From assembly GCA_023392795.1 (NCBI GenBank), contig JAEWNJ010000024.1:1-26464 (forward strand): a stretch of 26,464 bases of DNA. The letters run 5' to 3'. This stretch comes from Candidatus Cloacimonadota bacterium (GTDB taxonomy: Bacteria > Cloacimonadota > Cloacimonadia > Cloacimonadales > Cloacimonadaceae). The notes beneath the pieces were generated by a model. It ran no database searches. It saw only the letters and a program-made list of their open reading frames with translations, and was not told the origin of the DNA. This document shows positions 14,110-22,584 of this stretch, in pieces. The position numbers were made by a program, and so were the translations under genes. The stretch's first letter is position 1; every line of letters starts with the position of its first letter.

Positions 14110-16110
14110 ATGCCAGCCAAAAAGAATGAGAAGGGTGCCCTAAGCATCCACACTGAGAACATCTTTCCGATCATCAAGAAGTGGCTCTATTCCCAACATG
14201 ACATCTTCCTGCGTGAGCTGGTCTCAAATGCAGTGGATGCCATATCCAAGCGCAAATATGCCGATGAAGCTTTTAAGGCTGATGACGCTAAGATCGAGAT
14301 CAAACTGGATAAAAGCAAGAAGACTCTGCAAGTGATCGATTGCGGGATTGGCATGACCGCTGATGAAGTGAAGAAGTACATCAATCAAATAGCCTTTTCC
14401 GGAGCCGAGGAATTTGTAAATAAGTTCAAGGATGTCCAGAGCAACATCATCGGGCACTTTGGTCTGGGCTTCTACTCCTCCTTCATGGTCGCGGAAAAGG
14501 TGACCATCGATACCTTGTCTTACGCTGAGGGCAGCACTCCCGCGTTTTGGGAATGCGATGGCAGCACCGAGTACTCGATGAGCGCCGGAAAACGCAAAGA
14601 AGTGGGAACCACCATCACCATTCATTTCAACAGCGACTCTGAGGACTATGCCAAAGAAGAAAAGGTAAAGGAAATCCTGGAGCGCTATTGTAACTTCATG
14701 CCTGTGCCGATCATGTTTGATGGCAAACAGATCAATCAAACCGAAGCCCTGTGGAACCGAAAACCGAAGGACGTGACGCGCGAGGAATACGTAAAGTTTT
14801 ATCAGGAGGTATTTCACGACTACAATGAGCCGGTCTTCTGGATTCACCTCAATGTGGATTTCCCCTTCAATCTGAAGGGAATCCTCTACTTCCCGAAGCT
14901 GCGCAACGAACCGGAATTCTTCAAAGGCGAAGTGAAGCTCTTTTGTAACAATGTGTTCGTAGCAGATAACCTGGAAGATCTGATCCCCGAATTCCTGCTC
15001 TTGCTCAAAGGTGGCATCGACATCCCGGATATCCCGTTGAACGTCTCGCGTTCCTTCCTGCAAAACGATTCGCAGGTAAAAAAGATCTCCAAGTACATCA
15101 TCAAAAAGGTCTCCGACCACTTCAACGAAACCTTCAAGGAAGATCGCAAGAAATACGAAGAATACTGGGATGACATCAATACCTTCATCAAGTTTGGCAT
15201 GCTCAAGGAAGATGATTTCTTCGACGCCATGAAGGATATCGCCATCTTCAAATCCGCCACCGGAGATTATCTGACCGTGGAGGAGTACAAAGCACGTAAT
15301 GCCGCAAGTGGTGATACCACGAAGATCTGGTATGCCGCCAGTGAAGATACTCAGGTGAGCTATCTGAACCTGATGAAAGAACAGGGCATGGAAGTGATCT
15401 ACCAAAGTTCCCCCCTGGATATTCATCTTTACCAGCGTCTGGAAAGCAAGCTGGAAAAAGTGGAATTTGTCCGCGTGGATAGCGAGGTGAATGACATCCT
15501 CGTAAATAAAGATAGCAAGGCTTTGGATGCAGCCGATATCAATCGTCTGCAAAAGATCTTCTACGGCGCGTTGGGGCAAAAAGTGGAAGCCAGCTTTAGT
15601 AAAGACAGTTACAAAGACTTTCTCAAGAAATACCCGGTGGCGGCAACAGCCCTTACTCCTTTCATCAGGCAGGATGGAGAGCAGACCCTGATCAATATGC
15701 TGGAACTGCCCGATGCCGTACGTACCGAATTGGGCGAAGCGGCCATCAAAGAGATGATGGAAGAACACTCATTTACCGAGCTGAAAGTAGAAGTGAAGAG
15801 CCTGAAGACAAAGGATATCCCTGGCGTGATAGTCTTCAGTGAGTTCATGCGCCGCTGGCACGATATGGATATGGTCTCCCGTCCCGGAGCGTCATCCGGT
15901 ATGCTAAAACACCACACTCTGGTGGTAAATCCCGAAAACGAAGTAATCCAAAAGCTCCTGGATCTCGATAAAGCCGGGAAGAACGAAGAAGTATCGGTAA
16001 TCAGCGGCTACATCCACGATCTGTCGTTACTGGAACAGAAAGCCTTTAGCGGTGATGAACTGAAGAGTTTCATCAGCAAAGCCAATAAAGTGCTGTCCTA
16101 TCTGTCCTGA
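14110..16110 (+). CDS. htpG: Molecular chaperone HtpG (bacterial Hsp90)
   Basis: HtpG is a cytoplasmic ATP-dependent dimeric chaperone that remodels client proteins with DnaK. The N-terminal GHKL ATPase motifs are intact: ELVSNAVDA (N40, D43), DCGIGM and GHFGLGFYSSFMV. The middle domain follows, including LKGILYFPKL and the conserved NVSRSFLQND that contains the ATP-contacting arginine. The C-terminal dimerisation part is present. At 666 residues it is slightly longer than E. coli HtpG. AAGGAG (14096-14101) precedes the ATG. A CIRCE operator upstream suggests HrcA repression, as for groEL downstream. A GC-rich stem-loop follows the stop. It is most likely transcribed alone. Confidence 0.97.
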   Translation: MPAKKNEKGALSIHTENIFPIIKKWLYSQHDIFLRELVSNAVDAISKRKYADEAFKADDAKIEIKLDKSKKTLQVIDCGIGMTADEVKKYINQIAFSGAEEFVNKFKDVQSNIIGHFGLGFYSSFMVAEKVTIDTLSYAEGSTPAFWECDGSTEYSMSAGKRKEVGTTITIHFNSDSEDYAKEEKVKEILERYCNFMPVPIMFDGKQINQTEALWNRKPKDVTREEYVKFYQEVFHDYNEPVFWIHLNVDFPFNLKGILYFPKLRNEPEFFKGEVKLFCNNVFVADNLEDLIPEFLLLLKGGIDIPDIPLNVSRSFLQNDSQVKKISKYIIKKVSDHFNETFKEDRKKYEEYWDDINTFIKFGMLKEDDFFDAMKDIAIFKSATGDYLTVEEYKARNAASGDTTKIWYAASEDTQVSYLNLMKEQGMEVIYQSSPLDIHLYQRLESKLEKVEFVRVDSEVNDILVNKDSKALDAADINRLQKIFYGALGQKVEASFSKDSYKDFLKKYPVAATALTPFIRQDGEQTLINMLELPDAVRTELGEAAIKEMMEEHSFTELKVEVKSLKTKDIPGVIVFSEFMRRWHDMDMVSRPGASSGMLKHHTLVVNPENEVIQKLLDLDKAGKNEEVSVISGYIHDLSLLEQKAFSGDELKSFISKANKVLSYLS

Positions 16111-16139
16111 AATCATATAGAAGTGTCTTGAGGCATAGA

Positions 16140-16161
16140 GGGGCGGACCTATCTCCGCCCC
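16140..16161 (+). terminator. GC-rich stem-loop after htpG, possible terminator
   Basis: GGGGCGGA (16140-16147) pairs exactly with TCCGCCCC (16154-16161) around a 6-base loop, 30 bases after the htpG stop. There is no U-run, so termination here would be weak or factor-assisted. Confidence 0.4.
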
Positions 16162-16200
16162 CTGCCCAGAATAATGAGAATGTCAAAGGCAAAAAACAAT

Positions 16201-16228
16201 TTGCACTTGACAGGAATCGGGCTATAAT
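16201..16228 (+). promoter_or_regulatory. groEL: groEL promoter region
   Basis: TATAAT (16223-16228) is a perfect -10 box directly before CIRCE. TTGCAC (16201-16206) lies 16 bases upstream as a weak -35. The consensus-like TTGACA (16207-16212) is only 10 bases from the -10, too close for a standard sigma-70 promoter. Which -35 is used is unclear. Confidence 0.6.
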
Positions 16229-16232
16229 AAGA

Positions 16233-16259
16233 TTAGCACTCAGAACGAGTGACTGCTAA
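16233..16259. promoter_or_regulatory. CIRCE (HrcA operator) upstream of groEL
   Basis: TTAGCACTC, a 9-base spacer (AGAACGAGT), then GACTGCTAA. One base differs from the CIRCE consensus, identically to the htpG copy. It starts 5 bases after the TATAAT box, so it spans the expected transcription start, the classical position for HrcA repression. Confidence 0.9.
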
Positions 16260-16300
16260 GAATGATTTTCTAAACTTTAATTAATATGGAGGAAAACCAA

Positions 16301-17929
16301 ATGGCAAAACAAATGCAGTATGCACACGAAGCACGTACTTCTCTGAAGAACGGAGTGGACAAACTGGCGGATGCCGTTAAAGTTACCCTTGGACCCAGGG
16401 GTAGAAACGTAGTATTGGACAAGAAATTTGGCTCACCCATCATCACCAATGACGGCGTGACCATTGCTAAAGAGATTGAGCTGGAAGATGAATTTGAAAA
16501 CATGGGTGCCCAGCTTTGCAAAGAAGTAGCGGAAAAAACTCATGACAATGCCGGCGACGGTACTACTACAGCAACACTTTTGGCTCAAGCCATCATCGAA
16601 GAAGGCCTGAAACACGTAACCGCGGGTGTGAATCCCATGTATCTGAAACGTGGTCTGGAAAAGGCCAGCAAAGTAATCGTGGAAAAGATCCATGAATACT
16701 CCAAAGAAATCAAGAGCAATGGTGAGATCGCACAGATTGCTACTATCAGCGCTAACAACGACCCTGAGATTGGGAAACTGATCGCTGAAGCTATGGAAAG
16801 TGTCGGTAAAGAAGGTATCATCAACATCGAAGAAGCCAAATCCATCGATACCGGTCTGGAAAAAGTGGAAGGAATGCAGTTTGACCGTGGGTACATTTCT
16901 CCCTATTTCGTCAGCAATCCTGACAAGATGATCGCCGAACTGGATGAACCCTTCATCCTCCTCTATGACAAGAAGATCAGCGTGATGAAAGACCTGCTGC
17001 CCATCCTTCAGGAAGTGGCGCAGACCGGAAAGCCCATGCTTATCATCGCCGAAGACATCGAAGGCGAAGCTCTGGCCACCCTCGTGGTAAACAAGCTCCG
17101 CGGTATCCTGAATATCGTAGCCGTGAAAGCTCCCGGTTTTGGTGATCGTCGCAAAGCCATGCTGGAAGATATCGCCATTCTCAGCGGTGCTACCTTGATT
17201 TCCGAAGATATGGGCCGCAAGCTCGATAGCGCAACCATGGCCGATCTGGGCCGTGCCAAAAAGATCATCGTGGAAAAAGAAAACACCACTATCCGCGAAG
17301 GTGCAGGCAGCCAGGAAGCCATTGATGGCCGCGTGAAACAGATCAAGGCTCAGATCGAAGAAACCACTTCCGATTATGACAAGGAAAAGCTGCAGGAACG
17401 TCTTGCCAAGCTTTCCAGCGGTGTAGCCGTTCTGCGCATCGGTGCCGCTACCGAAACCGAAATGAAAGAGAAGAAAGCCCGCGTGGATGATGCTCTGCAT
17501 GCCACTCGTGCAGCCGTGGAAGAAGGAATCGTTCCCGGCGGCGGAGTTACCCTCATCCAGGCTGCAAAAGCTCTTAAAGCTATGAAAGGACTCTCCCATG
17601 AAGAAAAAATGGCCGTGGAAATCCTGGCAAAAGCCCTGGAAAAACCAGCTTACCAGATCGCTACCAACGCCGGAGAAGAAGGAGCCGTGGTAGTAGAGAA
17701 ACTGAAAGGCTACAAAGATATCCATATGGGATATAATGCAGCCACCGGTATCTATGAGGATCTCTTCAAGGCCGGGATCATTGATCCTGCCAAGGTTGTG
17801 CGCAGTGCAGTGCAAAACGCCGCGTCAATCGCCGCCTTGTTCCTGACCACCGAGTGCATCGTTACCGATATCAAGGAACCGGAAGCTCCTGCTCCCATGC
17901 CCAATCCTGGAATGGGCGGAATGTACTAA
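16301..17929 (+). CDS. groEL: Chaperonin GroEL (60 kDa)
   Basis: GroEL forms the double-ring folding chamber that encapsulates unfolded proteins with the GroES lid. The 542-residue protein starts MAKQMQYAHEAR and has VTLGPRGRNVVLDKKFG, the ATPase loop DGTTTAT (86-92), GFGDRRKAMLEDIA, VPGGGVTLIQAA and the flexible tail ending in GMGGMY. The ATG at 16301 is chosen because GGAGG (16288-16292) sits 8 bases upstream. An in-frame ATG at 16286 is part of that ribosome-binding region. CIRCE and a TATAAT promoter lie upstream and a strong terminator follows, so this is a monocistronic transcript. No groES precedes it, unlike the usual groESL operon, so the co-chaperonin must be encoded elsewhere. Confidence 0.98.
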   Translation: MAKQMQYAHEARTSLKNGVDKLADAVKVTLGPRGRNVVLDKKFGSPIITNDGVTIAKEIELEDEFENMGAQLCKEVAEKTHDNAGDGTTTATLLAQAIIEEGLKHVTAGVNPMYLKRGLEKASKVIVEKIHEYSKEIKSNGEIAQIATISANNDPEIGKLIAEAMESVGKEGIINIEEAKSIDTGLEKVEGMQFDRGYISPYFVSNPDKMIAELDEPFILLYDKKISVMKDLLPILQEVAQTGKPMLIIAEDIEGEALATLVVNKLRGILNIVAVKAPGFGDRRKAMLEDIAILSGATLISEDMGRKLDSATMADLGRAKKIIVEKENTTIREGAGSQEAIDGRVKQIKAQIEETTSDYDKEKLQERLAKLSSGVAVLRIGAATETEMKEKKARVDDALHATRAAVEEGIVPGGGVTLIQAAKALKAMKGLSHEEKMAVEILAKALEKPAYQIATNAGEEGAVVVEKLKGYKDIHMGYNAATGIYEDLFKAGIIDPAKVVRSAVQNAASIAALFLTTECIVTDIKEPEAPAPMPNPGMGGMY

Positions 17930-17953
17930 TAGGTTAGTAAACCCAAGACAAAT

Positions 17954-17984
17954 AAAGCCTCTCCAGATGGGGAGGCTTTTTGTT
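17954..17984 (+). terminator. Rho-independent terminator of groEL
   Basis: AAAGCCTCTCC (17954-17964) pairs with GGGGAGGCTTT (17969-17979), with one G-U wobble around an AGAT loop. A T-rich tract (TTTTTGTTT) follows. It lies 24 bases after the groEL stop. Confidence 0.9.
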
Positions 17985-18033
17985 TGACACAAAAGTATCA
18001 TCAGATTCGTTGGCATCTGCTGAAGGAGTTTTC

Positions 18034-19308
18034 ATGAAGTTCAGGTCTCTGAGTCCGCTGGAACGCAATACTGCGGGCATGTTGCTGATAGCCGCTCTGT
18101 TCAATGGAGTGGTACAGTCATTATCTCAAACGCAGGACATCATCGCCCGCAAGGCGCTTGATGCCCAGGATTGGCAATTGATGTTGATGACTATGATCTG
18201 GCCGATCTCGAACTTCTTTTCTATATGGTGGGGGCGATTCTATGAAAAATCCTGCCACAAGTCCCGCTATTTCTTCTTTGCTGGTGTCTTTGGTCGTCTC
18301 ACTCTGGTTTATGCCATCTGGCTAACCACGATGAACGAATACCTGGTGCTCTTGGGATTGCTGTTTTCTGCTAATTCCATCCTGATTCCCGCGCAGAACA
18401 GCATCTATCAAAAGAATATCCATCACTCGCGGCGCGCTAAAGTGTATGGCTACACGATCTCATTGGGGATGATCGTATCGGTCGCGGTCACCTTTGTAGC
18501 TGGGCGCATCCTGGATCTGCATGAAGAACACTTCCGTTGGATCCTTGTACTCACCGGACTCACAGGTTTTATCAGCAGCGTACTGTTGTCCCTGATCAAG
18601 CTCGATGAGCCAATCGGTGAGCCACCCTGCCGCAAGGATCGGATTCCGCTGAAGGATATCCTCACCGATCCCATCAGACGCACCTTGACCCTGATGAAGC
18701 AGAACAAGGCTTTTGCCGCGTTTGAACGAGATTTCTCCATTTATGGCATGGGATACATAATGATGCAACCAATCATCCCCATCTACATGGTGGATAAGCT
18801 GCAGCTTAGCTATACCAATAACTTCCTGGCTAAGGGGATTCTCTCCCAAGTGGGTATGCTGGTGCTCTCACCCCTGATCGGGAAGCTTCACGACCGCCTG
18901 CATCCCTTCCGCTTCATCGCTGCCAGTTTCGCGCTATTGATGGTGTTTCCCATTCTCTTTGTGTTATCATCACTCTGGGCGGGTGAATCGGTGGTGGCGG
19001 TGATCATAGTCTTCATTGCCTACACCATCTTTGGCATTGCCATGGCGGGCGTAAACCTCTCCTGGAACATGTCTTCCATCTTCTTTGCGGGAAAGGAGGA
19101 TGCCTCCATGTACCAAAGTGTCCATGTGACGATGACGGGGATCAGGGGCTTGATCGCGCCCGTATTGGGCTTCAGTTTGCTGAAGATAATGGGAATCAAC
19201 TCGGTTTTCTATGTCGCGGCGGGTTTCCTGGCATTGGCTTCGATCATGAGCATGCGGGACTATCTGCGCTTCAAGCACCGCGTCACGGATATAGTTCCTG
19301 ATAGCTGA
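18034..19308 (+). CDS. Major facilitator superfamily (MFS) transporter
   Basis: This 424-residue inner-membrane protein has about 10-12 hydrophobic helices. A central hydrophilic stretch, following LIKLDEPIGEPPCRKDRIPL, separates two halves, as in MFS carriers. The loop after helix 2 (WWGRFYEKSCHKSRYFF) resembles a degenerate MFS motif A, and LSPLIGKLHDRLHPFRF is its C-terminal-half counterpart. The substrate is unknown; drug, sugar or organic-acid export or uptake are all possible. The ATG at 18034 follows AAGGAG (18023-18028) by 5 bases. The frame can be extended upstream to a TTG, but that would start inside the groEL terminator. The gene stands alone between the groEL terminator and the phosphofructokinase promoter. 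Confidence 0.85.
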   Translation: MKFRSLSPLERNTAGMLLIAALFNGVVQSLSQTQDIIARKALDAQDWQLMLMTMIWPISNFFSIWWGRFYEKSCHKSRYFFFAGVFGRLTLVYAIWLTTMNEYLVLLGLLFSANSILIPAQNSIYQKNIHHSRRAKVYGYTISLGMIVSVAVTFVAGRILDLHEEHFRWILVLTGLTGFISSVLLSLIKLDEPIGEPPCRKDRIPLKDILTDPIRRTLTLMKQNKAFAAFERDFSIYGMGYIMMQPIIPIYMVDKLQLSYTNNFLAKGILSQVGMLVLSPLIGKLHDRLHPFRFIAASFALLMVFPILFVLSSLWAGESVVAVIIVFIAYTIFGIAMAGVNLSWNMSSIFFAGKEDASMYQSVHVTMTGIRGLIAPVLGFSLLKIMGINSVFYVAAGFLALASIMSMRDYLRFKHRVTDIVPDS

Positions 19309-19396
19309 TATAGTGTTTGCCCCGTCCCCGGAGCTCATCCACTTGCTCATTATTATCCACAATTGCGCTATGTGCGTAGAAACATCCGCTTATTTG

Positions 19397-19428
19397 CTTG
19401 ACAGAAAAGCAAGACATGGCAGTATATG
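19397..19428 (+). promoter_or_regulatory. Putative promoter of the phosphofructokinase/PGDH operon
   Basis: TTGACA (19398-19403) lies 17-19 bases before AGTATA/TATATG (19421-19428), about 30 bases ahead of the start codon at 19456. The -35 sits in CTTGACAG, the same octamer found at the htpG, groEL and large-regulator promoters. Confidence 0.5.
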
Positions 19429-19455
19429 CATCAGCGATTCAAAAGGGAAGTATGA

Positions 19456-20553
19456 ATGAAAAAGAGACTCTTGGTTGCCACCGGCGGAGGCGATTGTCCA
19501 GGCCTCAACGCGGTGATCCGAGCCATCGTGAAGCGTGCTTCGCAGGAGCACAATTGGGAAGTGTTGGGCTCCATTGATGCCTTCGACGGCATTCTGCGAG
19601 ACCCTATGCATCTGGTGGAATTGAGTCCCGATAAAGTATCCGGGATCCACGTGATGGGCGGCACAATCATCGGAACTACCAATCGAGGCGGCCCCTTTGC
19701 CTGGCCTGTGATGAATGCGGATGGCACCTGGGATACAGTGGATCGCAGCAAAGACTTCATGGATCGCCTGCGCTATCAGAATATCGACGCCATCATCAAT
19801 ATCGGCGGCGACGGATCGCAGCGCATCTCGCAAGCCCTCTATGAACTGGGTTGTCCCATCATCGGAGTACCTAAGACCATCGACAACGACCTTTCTGACA
19901 CTGATTTTACCTTTGGTTTCCAGACCGCCGTGGATGTAGCCACAGACGCGGTGGATAAACTGGTAACCACCGCTGCCAGCCATCACCGCGTATTGATCCT
20001 GGAAGTGATGGGACGTTATGCGGGATGGATTGCCCTGCATGCTGCCATCGCCGGTGGGGCAGAGGTATGTCTGATCCCGGAAATACCATACGACATCAAT
20101 AAGGTCCTGGAGACCATCAATGAAAGAGTGGATAGAGGCAGAGGCTTTGCCAACATCGTGATTGCTGAAGGTGCCAAACCTCTGGACGGGGGAATGGCAT
20201 TCTCTGAAAACGACACTCCCGGCGCGATGAAGATCAAGCTTGGCGGTGCGGGTCTGCGCCTGTCCCACGAACTACGTGAAGCGGGTTGCCCCATCGAGAT
20301 CAGAGAGACCATATTGGGCCATTTACAGCGAGGTGGCAGCCCCAATGCCTTTGATCGCATCCTTGCCTCCCAATTTGGCGTGAAGGCCTTCGAGCTGGCC
20401 CTGGAAAAGAAATGGGGACACATGGTGGCCTACCGCCATCCCAACATTGAGGCAGTGCCCATCGCTGAAGCCATCAAGAACTACAATCTGGTAAATCCCG
20501 AGGGCAATCTGGTGAAAACAGCCAGAGGCCTGGGTATTTCACTGGGAGACTAA
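19456..20553 (+). CDS. pfkA: 6-phosphofructokinase, probably ATP-dependent (group III type)
   Basis: This cytoplasmic enzyme phosphorylates fructose 6-phosphate to fructose 1,6-bisphosphate in glycolysis. The 365-residue protein has GGGDCPGLNAVIRA at the N-terminus, the nucleotide loop NIGGDGSQR (117-121), the catalytic PKTIDND (D143, D145), the substrate loop EVMGRYAGW and GHLQRGGSPNAFDR. Gly120 at the donor-selecting position favours ATP, because PPi enzymes have Asp there. Lys140 is the residue seen in PPi-dependent enzymes. The Gly/Lys combination occurs in ATP-using actinobacterial enzymes, so ATP is likelier but not certain. GGGAAG lies upstream of the ATG. The serA-like gene starts 36 bases after the stop, linking glycolysis with serine synthesis. 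Confidence 0.93.
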   Translation: MKKRLLVATGGGDCPGLNAVIRAIVKRASQEHNWEVLGSIDAFDGILRDPMHLVELSPDKVSGIHVMGGTIIGTTNRGGPFAWPVMNADGTWDTVDRSKDFMDRLRYQNIDAIINIGGDGSQRISQALYELGCPIIGVPKTIDNDLSDTDFTFGFQTAVDVATDAVDKLVTTAASHHRVLILEVMGRYAGWIALHAAIAGGAEVCLIPEIPYDINKVLETINERVDRGRGFANIVIAEGAKPLDGGMAFSENDTPGAMKIKLGGAGLRLSHELREAGCPIEIRETILGHLQRGGSPNAFDRILASQFGVKAFELALEKKWGHMVAYRHPNIEAVPIAEAIKNYNLVNPEGNLVKTARGLGISLGD

Positions 20554-20589
20554 TAAAACACACAAAAATATAAAGATATGGAGACAACA

Positions 20590-21510
20590 ATGCCAAAAGT
20601 ACTAGTAGCCACAGAAAAACCCTTTGCTGCCGAAGCCGCGGCAAAGATCAAAGCCGAGCTGGAAGCGGCTAAATACGAGTATAGCTTTCTGGAATCCTAC
20701 AGGGACGTCAGCGAGTTTCATGCCGCCGCAGCCGATGCAGAAGCCATCATCATTCGTAGCGACATCGTGGATGAAGCTGTGTTGAACGCTGCCCCGAAGC
20801 TAAAAATCGTGGTTCGCGCCGGTGCTGGATATGACAACGTAGATCTGAAAAGCGCCACCGCGCACGATGTGGTAGTGATGAACACCCCTGGTCAAAACTC
20901 CAATGCCGTCGCTGAACTCGCCATCGGTATGATGATCTATATGGCCAGAGGAAAGTTCAACGGTAAGAGCGGTACCGAACTTGCCGGCAAGAAGTTAGTG
21001 CTCTTCGGTTTCGGCTACATCGCCCGTTATGTAGCAAAAATGGCCAAAGGCATCGGGATGGATGTATATGCTTACGATCCCTATCTTTCCGCCGAAATCA
21101 TGACCAAAGAAGGCGTCACTCCCCTTACCAAAGTGGAAGACATCTTCAAGACTGGGGATTATGTATCGCTGCACATCCCTGCCAATTCCGAGACCAAGAA
21201 GTCTATTAACTGGAGCCTGTTATCGCTACTCCCGGAAGGGGCTACTTTGATCAATACCGCCCGCAAGGAAGTGATCGATGAAGATAGCCTGCTAAAAGCT
21301 TTTGCCGAAAAGAAAGGCTTCCGCTACCTGACAGACGTCGCTCCGGACAATCTTGCCGCCATCAACGAGCAGTTTGCCGACCGCATCTATGCCACTCCTA
21401 AGAAGATGGGCGCACAAACCGCTGAAGCCAATAGCAATGCGGGCATCGCAGCCGCCAAACAGATCATTGCCTTCTTCGAAAAAGGTGATAAGACCTTCAA
21501 GGTAAACTAA
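20590..21510 (+). CDS. serA: D-3-phosphoglycerate dehydrogenase-like 2-hydroxyacid dehydrogenase
   Basis: This would be the NAD-dependent enzyme oxidising 3-phosphoglycerate to phosphohydroxypyruvate, the first step of serine synthesis. The 306-residue protein lacks the C-terminal ACT/regulatory domains of E. coli SerA. It has VVRAGAGYDNVD, PGQNSNAVAELAIG, the nucleotide-binding LFGFGYIARYVAKMAKG and the substrate arginine in INTARKEVID (R225). The usual catalytic histidine (TPHIG) is replaced by lysine in TPKKMGAQTAEAN (K271), and the usual DVF..EP glutamate segment reads DVAPDN. This resembles a variant I recall from Bacteroidetes SerA. The ATG at 20590 follows ATGGAG (20578-20583); the in-frame ATG at 20578 is part of that site. 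It probably forms an operon with pfkA, and a strong terminator follows. Confidence 0.85.
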   Translation: MPKVLVATEKPFAAEAAAKIKAELEAAKYEYSFLESYRDVSEFHAAAADAEAIIIRSDIVDEAVLNAAPKLKIVVRAGAGYDNVDLKSATAHDVVVMNTPGQNSNAVAELAIGMMIYMARGKFNGKSGTELAGKKLVLFGFGYIARYVAKMAKGIGMDVYAYDPYLSAEIMTKEGVTPLTKVEDIFKTGDYVSLHIPANSETKKSINWSLLSLLPEGATLINTARKEVIDEDSLLKAFAEKKGFRYLTDVAPDNLAAINEQFADRIYATPKKMGAQTAEANSNAGIAAAKQIIAFFEKGDKTFKVN

Positions 21511-21533
21511 GGTACAATACCTTGTGTATTAAC

Positions 21534-21568
21534 AAAGGAGCAAGCCGCGATGGCCTGCTCCTTTTGTA
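21534..21568. terminator. Rho-independent terminator between serA and trpS
   Basis: AAAGGAGCAAGCC (21534-21546) pairs with GGCCTGCTCCTTT (21552-21564) with one wobble and a 5-base loop, followed by TTGTATA. It lies between converging genes. The opposite strand has only a short TTTGTT, so it mainly terminates the plus-strand serA transcript and may act weakly on trpS. Confidence 0.8.
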
Positions 21569-21587
21569 TATTATGCGTTTGTATGGC

Positions 21588-22583
21588 CTAATCTATTCCC
21601 AGGATCTTGCGTAGTTCAAGTATCTTAGCCGCTGCCAGTTCTCTGGCCTTTACCGATCCCTTGCGCAGAGTATCGTTGATATAGCCGGGATCTGCCATAA
21701 GATGATTGAACTTGTTCCTGTAAGGCGTCAATTCTGCATTCATCACTTCAAAGAGCTCTTGCTTGGCATGTCCCCAGCCCATTCCTCCAGCGAGGTAGCG
21801 TTCTCTGAGGGCGGCAATCTGTTCCTCACTGGCAAAGCATTTGTAAAGGGCGAACACACTGCAGGTGTCTGGATCCTTTGGTTCTTCCATACCCTGTGAA
21901 TTGGTAACGATCTTCATGATCAGTTTACGCAGTTCTTTTTCGGAAGCGAAGATGGGGATGATGTTGCCGTAGCTCTTGCTCATCTTACGTCCGTCCAATC
22001 CGACCACGGTTTTCACTTTTTCATGCGCCAAAGGTTCGGGCAGCTTGAAAGCTTCGCATTTGTGGACGAAGTTAAAGCTCTGTGCGATATCCACCGCCAT
22101 TTCTACATGTTGAAACTGATCATTGCCCACGGGCACATAATCGGGATCGAAGAGCAGGATGTCCGCGGCCATCAACACAGGATAAGTGAAGAGCCCCATA
22201 TTTACGCCGTCATCTGGATCCTTGCCAGCTTCGGCATTGCTTTGGAGCATGGCTTTATAGGCGTGAGCACGGTTCATCAGACCTTTGGGCGTATAGGCCA
22301 GAAGGATGGTGAGCAGCTCAAAAGTCTCGGGCACGGAGCTTTGTTTGTAAAACAAGGACTGATCGGGATCAAGTCCACAAGCCAGCCAGGCTCCGGCGAT
22401 TTGCAGGCTCATCTGGCGGATGGCTTCGGGATCCTTGGTGCTGTTCAGGGCGTGATAATCGGCGATAAAGTAGCGTGATTCACAGCTCTCGCTCAGTTTC
22501 AGTGCGGGTTGGATGGCTCCCAGAAAGTTTCCGATATGGGGGATGCCGGTGGGTTTGATTCCGGTAAGTGCTATCTTTTTCAT
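21588..22583 (-). CDS. trpS: Tryptophanyl-tRNA synthetase
   Basis: This class I aminoacyl-tRNA synthetase charges tRNA-Trp in the cytoplasm. The 331-residue protein has the HIGH-type motif PHIGNFLGA (H16 to N19) within TGIKPTGIPHIGN, the Trp/dimer segment YPVLMAADILLFDPDYVPVGNDQ split across its usual positions, and KMSKS (200-204) in GLDGRKMSKSYGN. Size and motif order are typical. The start codon lies one base after the rimO stop, so trpS is the last gene of the minus-strand operon and is probably translationally coupled. No T-box or other leader is visible because the gene has no upstream spacer. Confidence 0.97.
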   Translation of the reverse strand: MKKIALTGIKPTGIPHIGNFLGAIQPALKLSESCESRYFIADYHALNSTKDPEAIRQMSLQIAGAWLACGLDPDQSLFYKQSSVPETFELLTILLAYTPKGLMNRAHAYKAMLQSNAEAGKDPDDGVNMGLFTYPVLMAADILLFDPDYVPVGNDQFQHVEMAVDIAQSFNFVHKCEAFKLPEPLAHEKVKTVVGLDGRKMSKSYGNIIPIFASEKELRKLIMKIVTNSQGMEEPKDPDTCSVFALYKCFASEEQIAALRERYLAGGMGWGHAKQELFEVMNAELTPYRNKFNHLMADPGYINDTLRKGSVKARELAAAKILELRKILGID

Positions 22584-22584
22584 A

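Noticed and set aside
14224..15768. Long minus-strand open frame opposite htpG (514 codons) and a similar one opposite groEL (16433-17815)
   Set aside because: They are antisense shadows of strongly conserved chaperone genes, rich in Phe/His/Gly runs typical of antisense translation, and have no ribosome binding site.
21509..21523. AAGGTA-CAA-TACCTT dyad over the serA stop codon
   Set aside because: The stem is short with a 3-base loop, and a much better terminator lies just downstream.
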